Below are positions 17,687-26,226 of a stretch of 28,595 nt of DNA, piece after piece (within the stretch, counting starts at the first letter, position 1; each line of letters starts with the position of its first letter). Source of the stretch: an uncultured Clostridium sp. GTDB lineage: Bacteria; Bacillota; Clostridia; Clostridiales; Clostridiaceae. Below the pieces are notes generated by a model. It ran no database searches and had not been told where the DNA came from. It worked only from the letters and a program-made list of their open reading frames with translations. Both the position numbers and the translations under genes were made by a program. The stretch spans positions 1 to 28,595 of the forward strand of contig UQFE01000030.1 in assembly GCA_900540255.1 (NCBI GenBank). Reading direction: 5' to 3'.

Positions 17687-17742
17687 TTGATACAATAAGT
17701 ATTTATTGTATCAATGGGGTTATGCATTGATGATGTATAACC
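17687..17742. terminator. Two adjacent hairpins after manC
   Basis: Hairpin A: ttgatacaataa (17687-17698), loop gtat, ttattgtatcaa (17703-17714), 12 bp perfect. Hairpin B, three bases later: ggttatgcat (17718-17727), 5-nt loop, atgtataacc (17733-17742), 10 bp with one G-U. Neither is followed by a clear T-run, so they may act as a 3' end or stability element for manC more than as a classic terminator. Confidence 0.5.
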
Positions 17743-18076
17743 TATAATATTGTTAGTGTTATTTTTAAAAATGTATATAAATATTGAGGAGTATAGAAAA
17801 AGTCAATATATCTTTACATTTTTTTGTAATAATTATAATTGCTATGTATTGCGAAAAATAGGGGTTTATATCATAAAAAGAAATTATTACAAATTGAAAG
17901 GGGATTAACATAGAAGTGATAATACCTTGAATATAAGATATTATAAAGCAAATAATATTTATAACAGTATATTCGTAAATAAAGATATAAATTTTAATGT
18001 GATAAGATGACGCGTAACTCAAACTAAAAGGTAAGAGCGTTTTATGATAGATTAATATAAAAGTGAGGAATTTATA
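17743..18076 (+). other. Non-coding stretch before the glycosyltransferase operon, possibly with gene remnants
   Basis: No intact gene. A ribosome-like ttgaggag (17783-17790) precedes a short frame reading EKVNISLHFFVIIIIIAMYC before a stop. Further on, aaagggg (17897-17903) followed by ata gaa gtg ata ata cct resembles the beginning of a GT2 gene (EVIIP) that has lost its ATG. Both could be chance in DNA this AT-rich. No clear promoter for the operon starting at 18077 was found here. Confidence 0.3.
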
Positions 18077-19003
18077 ATGAAAGTTTCCATTGTGTGTCCT
18101 TTATACAATGCAAGTAAGTATATAGAAGACTTAAATTTAAATCTTCTTAAGCAAGAAAAGAAGGAAATAGATGAATTAGAAGTAGTATATGTACTTACAA
18201 GGAGTAAAGATAATACTAAGGAATTATTAGAAAAAAACAACTTAAAGTATATAGAAATAGAAGCAAATGACTTTTCACATAGTTTAACTAGAGAATCTGT
18301 AGGGAAAAAATTAAGTTGTGATATTTTAGTATTTATATCTCAAGATGTAATAATGAAAGATAATAAATGGCTTATTAATTTGGTAAGACCAATAATAAAT
18401 GGAGAAGCACAAGCCAGTTTTAGTAGACAAATTTGTAAATTTGATAATATAGAAAAATATACGAGAGAAAATAATTATCCAGAGCAATCAAGAATAGTAG
18501 GTAAAGATGATATAGAAAAGTATGGATTATTAACATTCTTCTATTCAGATGCTTCATCAGCTGTTAAAAAAAGTGTATATGATGAGTTAAAAGCCTACGA
18601 TAATAAAGATTTAATTATAAATGAAGATATGTATTTTGCGCATAAACTTATTTTAGCAGGTTACAAAATAAAATACTGTGCAGACTCTCAAATATATCAT
18701 TCACATGATTTTACATTAAAACAATTATATCAAAGATATTTTGATACTGGAGTATTTTTTACTCAAAATCCTAAATTAAAAGAATATGGATCAAACGAAA
18801 GTGGATTAGGATTAGCTAAGTATGTGTTTAAAAGAGCTAGCTCTGAGAAAAATATAAAGGTTTTATTAAATATACTTCCTAATTTTGGTGCAAGGTTTAT
18901 TGGTAAAATGCTAGGCGAACATTATAAAAAGTTACCGAAAAATTTTATAATTAACTCATCATCAGCAAGGTATTATTGGAATAGATATGAAAGTCAAAAA
19001 TAG
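18077..19003 (+). CDS. Glycosyltransferase family 2, rhamnosyltransferase-like
   Basis: 308 residues with a GT-A fold. The N-terminal MKVSIVCPLYNASKYIEDL is the nucleotide-binding strand. The sequence DFSHSLTRESVGKKLSCDILVFISQDVIMKD follows the RfbF/WbbL-type pattern in which a His and an Arg precede the (S/T)QD motif that takes the place of a DXD. Then come SRQICKFDN, FFYSDASSAVKKSVYDEL and the acceptor-side INEDMYFAHKLILAGYKIKYCADSQIYHSHDF. dTDP-rhamnose is a likely donor because rmlACDB lie in the same operon, but specificity is not visible. RBS gtgagga at 18063-18069. It is the first gene of a tightly packed operon: 10 bp separate it from the next gene, whose ribosome site overlaps its stop codon. 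Confidence 0.85.
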   Translation: MKVSIVCPLYNASKYIEDLNLNLLKQEKKEIDELEVVYVLTRSKDNTKELLEKNNLKYIEIEANDFSHSLTRESVGKKLSCDILVFISQDVIMKDNKWLINLVRPIINGEAQASFSRQICKFDNIEKYTRENNYPEQSRIVGKDDIEKYGLLTFFYSDASSAVKKSVYDELKAYDNKDLIINEDMYFAHKLILAGYKIKYCADSQIYHSHDFTLKQLYQRYFDTGVFFTQNPKLKEYGSNESGLGLAKYVFKRASSEKNIKVLLNILPNFGARFIGKMLGEHYKKLPKNFIINSSSARYYWNRYESQK

Positions 19004-19013
19004 GAGGATTTAA

Positions 19014-20183
19014 ATGAGAGTATTATATATAACATCATTTATACCAAAGAAAAATGCTGATCAGGCAGGAATTAATGTTAGTTTTGATATTATTAAGACT
19101 ATTAAGCAAAGTATAGAGTGTAAGATAGATTTAATAGGTTTAGTAAATGATAATCAATATAAAATTGAAGATACTAATGATGTAAAAGAGTTTGTTGAAG
19201 AAATAAAGTTTCTTAAGACTACAAAGGTTCAAAAAATTAAAAATGTAGTTAAGAATTTTTCTAAGCCACCAATCGCAGCAGTGAGATATGATAAGAGATT
19301 AATAAATGTAATAAAAAATATGTTTAATAATAATAACTATGATTATGTAATTTGTGATTATACTCAAAATTCAGCTTATGGATATATTATAAAAAGTATA
19401 TCTCCTAACACAAAAATAGTATTAATAGAACATGATGTTTGTTTTCAAGGGCTAGGAAGAAAATTGGAGTTATGTAGCAATCCAATTAAAAAGAATATTA
19501 TTAAAAATCAATATAATATGTTGAAAAATTATGAAACTAAATGCCTTAAAGATTTTGATTATGTAATAACTTTAAATAGTAAAGATGGAAAAATTATATC
19601 AGAGTATAGCAAGGTTCATATTTTAAATCCATATATAAATATAATGGATTTAGATAAAAAAGAACATGAGGGTATTAATATTATGTTTTGGGGTGCTATG
19701 AATAGGATGGAAAATGAAGATGCAGTTATGTATTTCATAAATGAAATTTGGCCTAATGTAAATAAAGAGAATGTGAAATTTTACATAGTCGGATCAAATC
19801 CATCAGTTGAAGTTAAAAAGTTAGAGAGTGAAAATATAGTTGTTACTGGATTTGTAGAAGACCCAAAAGAAGTATTTGAAAAAATGGATATTTCTATAGT
19901 TCCATTAAGACTGGGAGCTGGGGTTAAAATTAAGGTATTAGAAAGTTTAGCAGCTGGACTTCCTGTATTAACAACAGATGTTGGTGCAGAAGGTATAATG
20001 GTTGAAAATAGAAGAGATATATTAATTGAAAATAATCCTAAGGAATTTGCAGAAAGTTTAAATAAACTTATTGTAGATAAAGAAAAAAGAGATATTATAA
20101 GTAGTAATGGCAAAAGAGTAATACAAAAGCATTATTTTAAAGGCTATAATTCAGAAGTGTTAAAAAGTATTTTAATAAAGTAG
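19014..20183 (+). CDS. Glycosyltransferase family 4 (GT-B fold)
   Basis: 389 residues. The N-terminal half starts MRVLYITSFIPKKNADQAGINV, the acceptor-binding domain. The C-terminal half is a Glycos_transf_1/GT4 donor domain: MFWGAMNRMENEDAV, KFYIVGSNPS, VVTGFVEDPKEVFEKMDISIVPLRLGAGVKIKVLESLAAGLPVL with the E-x7-E-type sugar-nucleotide signature, and TTDVGAEGI. It adds one sugar to the lipid-linked repeat unit on the cytosolic face; GDP-mannose is one possible donor given manC nearby, which is inference only. RBS aggagg (19002-19007) overlaps the upstream stop codon, suggesting translational coupling. Confidence 0.88.
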   Translation: MRVLYITSFIPKKNADQAGINVSFDIIKTIKQSIECKIDLIGLVNDNQYKIEDTNDVKEFVEEIKFLKTTKVQKIKNVVKNFSKPPIAAVRYDKRLINVIKNMFNNNNYDYVICDYTQNSAYGYIIKSISPNTKIVLIEHDVCFQGLGRKLELCSNPIKKNIIKNQYNMLKNYETKCLKDFDYVITLNSKDGKIISEYSKVHILNPYINIMDLDKKEHEGINIMFWGAMNRMENEDAVMYFINEIWPNVNKENVKFYIVGSNPSVEVKKLESENIVVTGFVEDPKEVFEKMDISIVPLRLGAGVKIKVLESLAAGLPVLTTDVGAEGIMVENRRDILIENNPKEFAESLNKLIVDKEKRDIISSNGKRVIQKHYFKGYNSEVLKSILIK

Positions 20184-20200
20184 AGTGAGGAATAAAATGG

Positions 20201-21682
20201 ATGAAAAGGATATTTTGTAAGGATATAAATGAGTATAATAATTATAATTTAAATAAAATACTTTTAATATTATTTTTAATAGCAATAGTATTAATTCCTT
20301 TTGATAGTCTACCTTATATGAAAAGTATATTAGGAGAATTAGGGGTTAGAGGACCAGTATATGCCTTTATACCTATATTTATAATAATATTCATATATTT
20401 TATTTATAAGAGAAGGATTTACTTTAATTGGAACATAGAAAAAGTACTATTAGCATTGTTCTTATTATGGACTGTAATAAGTGCTGCATTAAATATTAAT
20501 AATATTATTAATAGTGAATTTAAAGGAAGAGGTGGTTTAGAAAAACTTATTCTTCAGGTAATGGTTGTAGGGTTTATGGTTGCAATAATGTATGCAACAC
20601 AATTTATTTTTGAATTAAATAAAATTTCTTTAAAAACAATAAGAAGATGTATATTTATTTCATTTATTTTTGTAGGAGCATATTCTGTATTAGAAATATT
20701 ACAAATTTATGGAATAGTTAACGTAGAAGGGATTTTAAAAAATATTTCTTATTATATTCATTATTTAACTAGAGGTGAGTTATATGGTGATAGAATAAGA
20801 AGTATAACAGGAGAAGCTTCGTTTTTAGGAATGTACACAGCATTTGCTTATCCTTGGATAGTTAGTTATATACTTACTGAAAAGAAGTTAACAAAAAAGA
20901 TTTTTTATGGATTAGTTACTATATACATGATATTCTTAGTTTATCTAACTAAGTCTAGAGCAGCCTATGCAATAGCAATGGGTGAAATGGTATTAATTTT
21001 ATTTGGAATATTAATTTTTGATAAAAAGAAATTTAATAAAATATTAATTATTATTATTACAATAGTTTCTATGGCAAGTATTTCAAGCTTTAATAAATTA
21101 AACATGTATATTAATAATATTAGACAGCAAAATGCTCAAGAAGATGGGAAAACTGAAATAATTGATAATGGATATAATATAGATATGTCAGTGGGTGATG
21201 TAGTTCAATCTCTTAATAGTAAAACAAACCATTCTAATATTGCAAGATTAGGATTGCAAAAGAGTGCACTTAATATTGGAAAGGCTAATCCTATTATTGG
21301 AGTTGGTTTAGGACAATTTGGATTTTATGCAGATGAATATATAGAAGATGAAGCAAGAGTATCTTTTGAGATTCAAAGATGGATGAATCCGGAAGAAGTT
21401 GATTTTTGGCCTCCTGCATTTGCTTTAATACCAAGAATTGTTGCAGAACAAGGATTTATAGGAGGTGCTATATTTATAGCATTTTTAGCAACAACTATGA
21501 TTAAATTTTTAATAAAGTATGCTAAAGCAAAAGAGAATACTTTAGAAATATTCATTATGGTAAGTATAGTTGGTGTATTAGTGTCAACATTTAATGCAGA
21601 TACATATGGATTACCACAATTATGGATTTTATTAGGATTAATAACTTATTTAAATAATAAAAAAGAAGCATCAAAAATTTAA
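20201..21682 (+). CDS. Wzy-type polysaccharide polymerase / O-antigen ligase family membrane protein
   Basis: 493 residues with about 11-12 membrane helices. The long extracellular loop (~295-405) contains the family signature NIARLGLQKSALNIGKANPI followed by GVGLGQFGFY (O-antigen ligase/polymerase, PF04932), preceded by LTKSRAAYAIAMGEM. Wzy enzymes join repeat units on the outer face of the membrane. An ATG five bases upstream (20196) is out of frame and closes after seven codons, so 20201 is the start; RBS gtgagga lies at 20186-20192. Its place between glycosyltransferase and rml genes and the presence of a Wzx in the locus favour polymerase over ligase. Confidence 0.85.
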   Translation: MKRIFCKDINEYNNYNLNKILLILFLIAIVLIPFDSLPYMKSILGELGVRGPVYAFIPIFIIIFIYFIYKRRIYFNWNIEKVLLALFLLWTVISAALNINNIINSEFKGRGGLEKLILQVMVVGFMVAIMYATQFIFELNKISLKTIRRCIFISFIFVGAYSVLEILQIYGIVNVEGILKNISYYIHYLTRGELYGDRIRSITGEASFLGMYTAFAYPWIVSYILTEKKLTKKIFYGLVTIYMIFLVYLTKSRAAYAIAMGEMVLILFGILIFDKKKFNKILIIIITIVSMASISSFNKLNMYINNIRQQNAQEDGKTEIIDNGYNIDMSVGDVVQSLNSKTNHSNIARLGLQKSALNIGKANPIIGVGLGQFGFYADEYIEDEARVSFEIQRWMNPEEVDFWPPAFALIPRIVAEQGFIGGAIFIAFLATTMIKFLIKYAKAKENTLEIFIMVSIVGVLVSTFNADTYGLPQLWILLGLITYLNNKKEASKI

Positions 21683-21701
21683 ATGTAAGGAGAGATAAAA
21701 A

Positions 21702-22568
21702 ATGAAAGGGATTATTTTAGCTGGTGGGTCTGGAACAAGACTTTATCCAGTAACAAAGGCAATGTCAAAGCAAATGGTGCCAATATATGATAAACCAATG
21801 ATTTATTATCCAATGTCAGTTTTAATGTTAGCAGGAATAAGAGATATACTTATAATATCTACACCAAGAGATATTGTTAACTTTAAAGAATTATTTAAGG
21901 ATGGATCAGAATTTGGATTAAATATTGAATATGCAATTCAAGAACAACCAAATGGATTAGCAGAAGCATTTATAATTGGTGAAAAATTCATTGGTGATGA
22001 CAATGTGGCTATGATATTAGGAGATAATATATTCTATGGACATAACTTTAGTTCACATTTAAAAGAAGCTGCAGAATTAAAGAAAGGTGCAATGGTATTT
22101 GGATATTATGTTCAAGATCCAAGAGCTTTTGGAGTAGTTGGATTTGATGAAAATGGAAAAGTAACATCTTTAGAAGAAAAACCTGAAAAACCAAAATCAA
22201 GATATGCAGTACCAGGATTATATTTTTATGATAATTCTGTAGTAGAAAAAGCAAAGGCATTAAAGCCATCACCAAGAGGAGAACTTGAAATAACAGATTT
22301 AAATAAGGCTTACATGGATGAAGGAACCTTAAAAGTTGATTTATTAGGTAGGGGAATGGCATGGCTTGATACAGGTACACATGTATCAATGCTTAAAGCA
22401 TCAAACTTTGTTGAGGCAGTACAAACTACTCAAGGAACATTTATAGCTTGTTTAGAGGAAATTGCATATAGACAAGGATGGATTTCTAAAGAAAAGGTTA
22501 GAGAGTTAGCACAACCTTTAATGAAAACAGAGTATGGAAAATATTTAATAGATATAATTGAGGAGTAG
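21702..22568 (+). CDS. rmlA: Glucose-1-phosphate thymidylyltransferase
   Basis: First step of dTDP-L-rhamnose synthesis: glucose-1-phosphate + dTTP to dTDP-glucose. 288 residues, the standard short RmlA length. Motifs: [30 protein letters not shown] (nucleotide and sugar-phosphate binding), [73 protein letters not shown] and the C-terminal WLDTGTH. RBS aaggagag precedes the ATG. The last bases, including the stop, overlap the ribosome site of rmlC. Confidence 0.97.
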   Translation: MKGIILAGGSGTRLYPVTKAMSKQMVPIYDKPMIYYPMSVLMLAGIRDILIISTPRDIVNFKELFKDGSEFGLNIEYAIQEQPNGLAEAFIIGEKFIGDDNVAMILGDNIFYGHNFSSHLKEAAELKKGAMVFGYYVQDPRAFGVVGFDENGKVTSLEEKPEKPKSRYAVPGLYFYDNSVVEKAKALKPSPRGELEITDLNKAYMDEGTLKVDLLGRGMAWLDTGTHVSMLKASNFVEAVQTTQGTFIACLEEIAYRQGWISKEKVRELAQPLMKTEYGKYLIDIIEE

Positions 22569-22574
22569 AGAGAA

Positions 22575-23150
22575 ATGGTTGAAGTAGGAAATTTTAAATT
22601 TATAGAAACTAAAATACCTGATTTATATATAGTTGAACCAAAGGTATTTGGAGATGCTAGAGGATATTTTATGGAAAGTTATAATAAACAACATTTTGAT
22701 GAAGCTGGATTAACTATGACTTTCGTACAAGATAATGAATCAAGATCTAAAAAAGGTGTTTTAAGAGGATTACACTTCCAAACACAACATACACAAGGTA
22801 AGCTTGTAAGATGTACTGAAGGTGAAGTTTGGGATGTTGCTGTAGATTTAAGAAAAGGATCACCAACATACGGACAATGGGAGGGTGTATACTTAAGTGC
22901 AGAAAATAAGAGACAATTTTATGTGCCAGAAGGGTTTGCACATGGATTTGTAGTATTATCTGAAACTGCAACATTTAACTATAAATGTACAGATTTCTAT
23001 TCACCAGAACATGATGGCGGAGTTTTATGGAATGATGAAGATATTGCTATAGAGTGGCCATTAGATGGAATTGAAGAGGTATTATTATCAGAAAAAGATA
23101 AAAAACAAAAGAAATTTAAAGAATTAGACCTACCATTTGTTTATAAATAA
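22575..23150 (+). CDS. rmlC: dTDP-4-dehydrorhamnose 3,5-epimerase
   Basis: Third step of the pathway, epimerising C3 and C5 of dTDP-4-keto-6-deoxyglucose. 191 residues with a cupin fold. Motifs: KVFGDARGYFMESYN, QDNESRSKKGVLRGLHFQ with the catalytic His, KLVRCTEGEVWDVAVDLRKGSPTYGQW, and FYVPEGFAHGFVVLSETATFNYKCTDFY with the conserved Tyr. Only 6 bp separate it from rmlA, and its ribosome site gaggag (22560-22565) lies inside the end of rmlA, pointing to coupled translation. Confidence 0.97.
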   Translation: MVEVGNFKFIETKIPDLYIVEPKVFGDARGYFMESYNKQHFDEAGLTMTFVQDNESRSKKGVLRGLHFQTQHTQGKLVRCTEGEVWDVAVDLRKGSPTYGQWEGVYLSAENKRQFYVPEGFAHGFVVLSETATFNYKCTDFYSPEHDGGVLWNDEDIAIEWPLDGIEEVLLSEKDKKQKKFKELDLPFVYK

Positions 23151-23239
23151 TAATTAAAATCTTTTATTTTTTAATTATAAAAATTAAGTGTTAGGGTTTA
23201 CTAGCAAAAATTTGAAATTAACATAAGGGAGGTCTTCAT

Positions 23240-24133
23240 ATGAAAATTTTAATAACTGGTTCAAATGGACAATTAGGAAATGAACTTCAAAAAATAGTAG
23301 CTACAGGAACTGCAGAAATAGGAAGTGTTTCAGAAGAAATCAAAAATAGTGAAGTTTTTGCTATGGATGTAGATACATTAGATATAACAAACTTAGAGCA
23401 AGTAAAGAGAGTTTTAAATGAAATAAAGCCAACTGTAGTAATTAACTGTGCAGCTGCAACTAATGTTGATGGTTGTGAAGCAAATCAAGATTTAGCTTTT
23501 AAGATAAATTCATTAGGACCTAGAAATTTAGCAATGGTTTGTGAAGAAATAGGAGCAAAAATAGTTCAAGTTTCAACTGATTATGTATTTAGTGGGGTTG
23601 GAGAAACCCCATTAAAGGAATCAGATTTAGTAGCACCAGTAAGTGTTTATGGAAAAACTAAGCTTTTAGGTGAGGAGTTTGTAAGAGATTTTTCATCAAA
23701 ATACTATATAGTTAGAACATCATGGCTTTATGGATATGTAGGACATAACTTTGTTTACACAATGATGAAGCTTGGAAAAGATAGAGATTCTTTAAGTGTT
23801 GTAAATGATCAACTTGGAAATCCAACTCATGCTAATGATTTAGCATATCACATATTAAAACTTATAGAAACAGAAGAATACGGTGTATATCATTGTACAG
23901 GTAAAGGAGAATGTAGTTGGTATGATTTTGCTTCTGAAATAATGAAGCTTTCAGGAAGAAATTGTACAGTAAATCCATGTACTTCTTCAGAATATAAGGC
24001 TATGTATCCTAATTCTGCTGATAGACCTGCTTATTCATCACTTGATAATATGATGCTTAGATGTACTGTTGGTGATGAAATGAGAGATTGGAAAGATGCA
24101 ATAAAAACTTTTATGGACAATGTTGAAAAATAA
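23240..24133 (+). CDS. rmlD: dTDP-4-dehydrorhamnose reductase
   Basis: Final step, NAD(P)H-dependent reduction to dTDP-L-rhamnose. 297 residues, the family length. Rossmann motif GSNGQLGNEL, then NCAAATNVDGCE, QVSTDYVFSG, the catalytic Tyr-Lys in VYGKTKLLGE, RTSWLYGYVGHNFV and DQLGNPTHANDLA. An 89-bp gap separates it from rmlC, longer than any other gap within the 18077-25210 operon; the gap is AT-rich and holds no clear terminator. RBS gggagg at 23227-23232. Confidence 0.96.
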   Translation: MKILITGSNGQLGNELQKIVATGTAEIGSVSEEIKNSEVFAMDVDTLDITNLEQVKRVLNEIKPTVVINCAAATNVDGCEANQDLAFKINSLGPRNLAMVCEEIGAKIVQVSTDYVFSGVGETPLKESDLVAPVSVYGKTKLLGEEFVRDFSSKYYIVRTSWLYGYVGHNFVYTMMKLGKDRDSLSVVNDQLGNPTHANDLAYHILKLIETEEYGVYHCTGKGECSWYDFASEIMKLSGRNCTVNPCTSSEYKAMYPNSADRPAYSSLDNMMLRCTVGDEMRDWKDAIKTFMDNVEK

Positions 24134-24157
24134 TTAGAGTTTAAGGAGAATTTAATT

Positions 24158-25210
24158 ATGAAAACTTATTTAGTAACTGGTGGAGCTGGATTTATAGGCT
24201 CAAACTTCGTATTATATATGTTAAAAAAATATGAGGATATAAGAATAATAAATTTAGATAAGTTAACTTATGCAGGAAACTTAGAAAATTTAAAATCAAT
24301 TCAAGATGATCCAAGACATATATTTGTACATGGAGATATTTGTGATAATGAATTAGTTAAGTCTTTATTTGAAAAATATGAAATAGATTATGTTGCTCAT
24401 TTTGCAGCAGAATCTCATGTTGATAGAAGTATAAGAGAACCAGAGGTATTTGCTAAGACAAATGTTATGGGAACAGTAAACTTATTAAACTGTGCTAAGG
24501 ATGCATGGGAAAATGAAGATGGAACATGGAAAGAAGGAGTTAAGTTCTTACATGTTTCAACAGATGAAGTTTATGGTTCATTAGGTGATACAGGATACTT
24601 TATGGAAACAACTCCACTTGATCCTCACAGCCCATATTCATCAAGTAAAGCTGGATCAGATTTAATGGTTAAGGCTTACCATGATACTTATAAAATGCCA
24701 ATGAACATAACAAGATGCTCAAATAACTATGGGCCATTCCAATTCCCAGAAAAATTAATACCTTTATTAATTAATAATTGTTTAGCTCATAAGGATTTAC
24801 CAGTTTACGGTGATGGAATGAACATAAGAGACTGGTTATTTGTTGAAGACCATGCTAAAGCTATTGATATGGTTATAAACAATGGTAGAATTGGTGAAGT
24901 TTATAATGTTGGTGGACATAATGAAAGAACTAATATAACAATAGTTAAGACAGTAATAGCTTACTTAAATGAAAATGTTGATAAAGCAGTTACTGAAAAC
25001 TTAATTAAATATGTTGAAGATAGAAAGGGTCATGATAGAAGATATGGAATTGACCCAACTAAGATTAAGGAAGAATTAGGATGGTATCCTGAAACTACAT
25101 TTGAAGTTGGAATTAAGAAAACTATTCAATGGTATTTAGATAACCAAGAATGGATGAAGAATGTTACTTCAGGAGCATATCAAAATTACTATAACGAAAT
25201 GTATAAATAA
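24158..25210 (+). CDS. rmlB: dTDP-glucose 4,6-dehydratase
   Basis: Second step of the rhamnose pathway. 350 residues of the extended SDR family with bound NAD. Motifs: GGAGFIGSNF, LDKLTYAGNLENL, AAESHVDRSI, HVSTDEVYGSLG (catalytic Asp-Glu), YSSSKAGSDLMV (Tyr-x-x-x-Lys), RCSNNYGPFQFPEKLIPL and DGMNIRDWLFVEDHA. The order rmlA-C-D-B, with B last, closes the operon; a 17-bp hairpin follows at 25219. RBS aaggag at 24143-24148. Confidence 0.97.
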   Translation: MKTYLVTGGAGFIGSNFVLYMLKKYEDIRIINLDKLTYAGNLENLKSIQDDPRHIFVHGDICDNELVKSLFEKYEIDYVAHFAAESHVDRSIREPEVFAKTNVMGTVNLLNCAKDAWENEDGTWKEGVKFLHVSTDEVYGSLGDTGYFMETTPLDPHSPYSSSKAGSDLMVKAYHDTYKMPMNITRCSNNYGPFQFPEKLIPLLINNCLAHKDLPVYGDGMNIRDWLFVEDHAKAIDMVINNGRIGEVYNVGGHNERTNITIVKTVIAYLNENVDKAVTENLIKYVEDRKGHDRRYGIDPTKIKEELGWYPETTFEVGIKKTIQWYLDNQEWMKNVTSGAYQNYYNEMYK

Positions 25211-25218
25211 TACTAGAT

Positions 25219-25257
25219 AATAATATCTCATTTGATATAATCAAATGAGATATTATT
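25219..25257. terminator. Hairpin after rmlB
   Basis: A 17-bp perfect stem (25219-25235 with 25241-25257) and a 5-nt loop tataa. No long T-run follows, so read-through into the next genes is likely. Only 43 bp lie between it and the next ATG, and no convincing promoter is seen there. Confidence 0.6.
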
Positions 25258-25300
25258 CATAGTGTTAATTTTATTTAAATAATAAGATGCAAGGTGAATT

Positions 25301-26212
25301 ATGCGTAACTTACAAAAAATAGCTATAATTTTAGTGAATTATAATGGAAAAGAACACAATGAAGAATGTATAAAATCTATTTTTAACTCATCATACGATA
25401 ACTTAGAAGTTATTGTTGTAGATAATGATTCTAAGGATGGATCGCCAGAGCTATTAAGAGAACAATTTGGAAATAAAATTAACTTAATAATGACTGGGAA
25501 AAATTTAGGGTTTTCAGGTGCCAACAATATAGGAATAAGTAAAGCATTAGAAAATGGTTGTGAATATGTAGTTCTTTTAAATAATGACACATTAATTGAC
25601 AAGGATTTAATTTCTAATATGATAAAGGCATCTAAGGAAGAAAATAATGCAGTTATTTCTCCAAAAATTTATTATTATGATGATAAAAATATAATTTGGT
25701 CTGCTGGTGCTGATATGAGGTGGAAAAAAGGGCTTACAGATCAGAGGGGAATTAATCAAAAGGATGATGGTAGTTATAATAAGCGTGAAGAAGTTGAATT
25801 TGGTACAGGATGTTGTTTACTTATTCCAGTAGAAGTAATTAAAAAAGTTGGTTATTTAACAGATGATTATTTTCTTTATTATGAGGATACAGATTATTGT
25901 ATGAGAGTAAGAGAAAATGGATTTAAAATAGTCTATGAACCAACTGCTGTATTATATCATAAAGAAAGTGCTTCAACTGGTGGTAATTTATCTAAATTAT
26001 ATATATATTATAATACAAGAAATAGACTAATGTTCAATGAAAGATTTAATAAAAAGAATAAGATTACTTATATGCTATATTTTTATTGTACTAGATTAGT
26101 TAAATGTATACTTTGGTTGCTAAAGGGAAGGATTGACTTAATAAAGGTCACTTTTTTTGCTATAGATGATTATAAAAAAAATATTAGTGGATTTAAAGAT
26201 TTGAGTAAATAA
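25301..26212 (+). CDS. Glycosyltransferase family 2, WbbL/rhamnosyltransferase-like
   Basis: 303 residues with a GT-A fold. Motifs: IAIILVNYNGKEHNEECIKS, VIVVDNDSKDGS, GKNLGFSGANNIGI, VVLLNNDTLIDKD (the NND form of the DXD site), EVEFGTGCCLLIPVEV, and DDYFLYYEDTDYCMRVRENG followed by VLYHKESAS. This set is typical of dTDP-rhamnosyltransferases of the WbbL group, and the rml genes directly upstream support that donor. The C-terminal ~60 residues are hydrophobic and basic and probably touch the membrane. RBS aaggtga (25291-25297) is close to the ATG. The next gene starts 14 bp downstream. Confidence 0.87.
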   Translation: MRNLQKIAIILVNYNGKEHNEECIKSIFNSSYDNLEVIVVDNDSKDGSPELLREQFGNKINLIMTGKNLGFSGANNIGISKALENGCEYVVLLNNDTLIDKDLISNMIKASKEENNAVISPKIYYYDDKNIIWSAGADMRWKKGLTDQRGINQKDDGSYNKREEVEFGTGCCLLIPVEVIKKVGYLTDDYFLYYEDTDYCMRVRENGFKIVYEPTAVLYHKESASTGGNLSKLYIYYNTRNRLMFNERFNKKNKITYMLYFYCTRLVKCILWLLKGRIDLIKVTFFAIDDYKKNISGFKDLSK

Positions 26213-26226
26213 GTAGGAGAAATACA

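Noticed and set aside
19781..20113. 110-residue minus-strand frame opposite the GT4 gene
   Set aside because: Ser/Leu/Thr-rich shadow of the GT4 donor domain, with no ribosome site and no recognisable motif.
22048..22389. 113-residue minus-strand frame opposite rmlA
   Set aside because: It is fully antisense to a gene with every rmlA motif, its Leu/His-rich composition is typical of a complementary frame, and it has no ribosome site.
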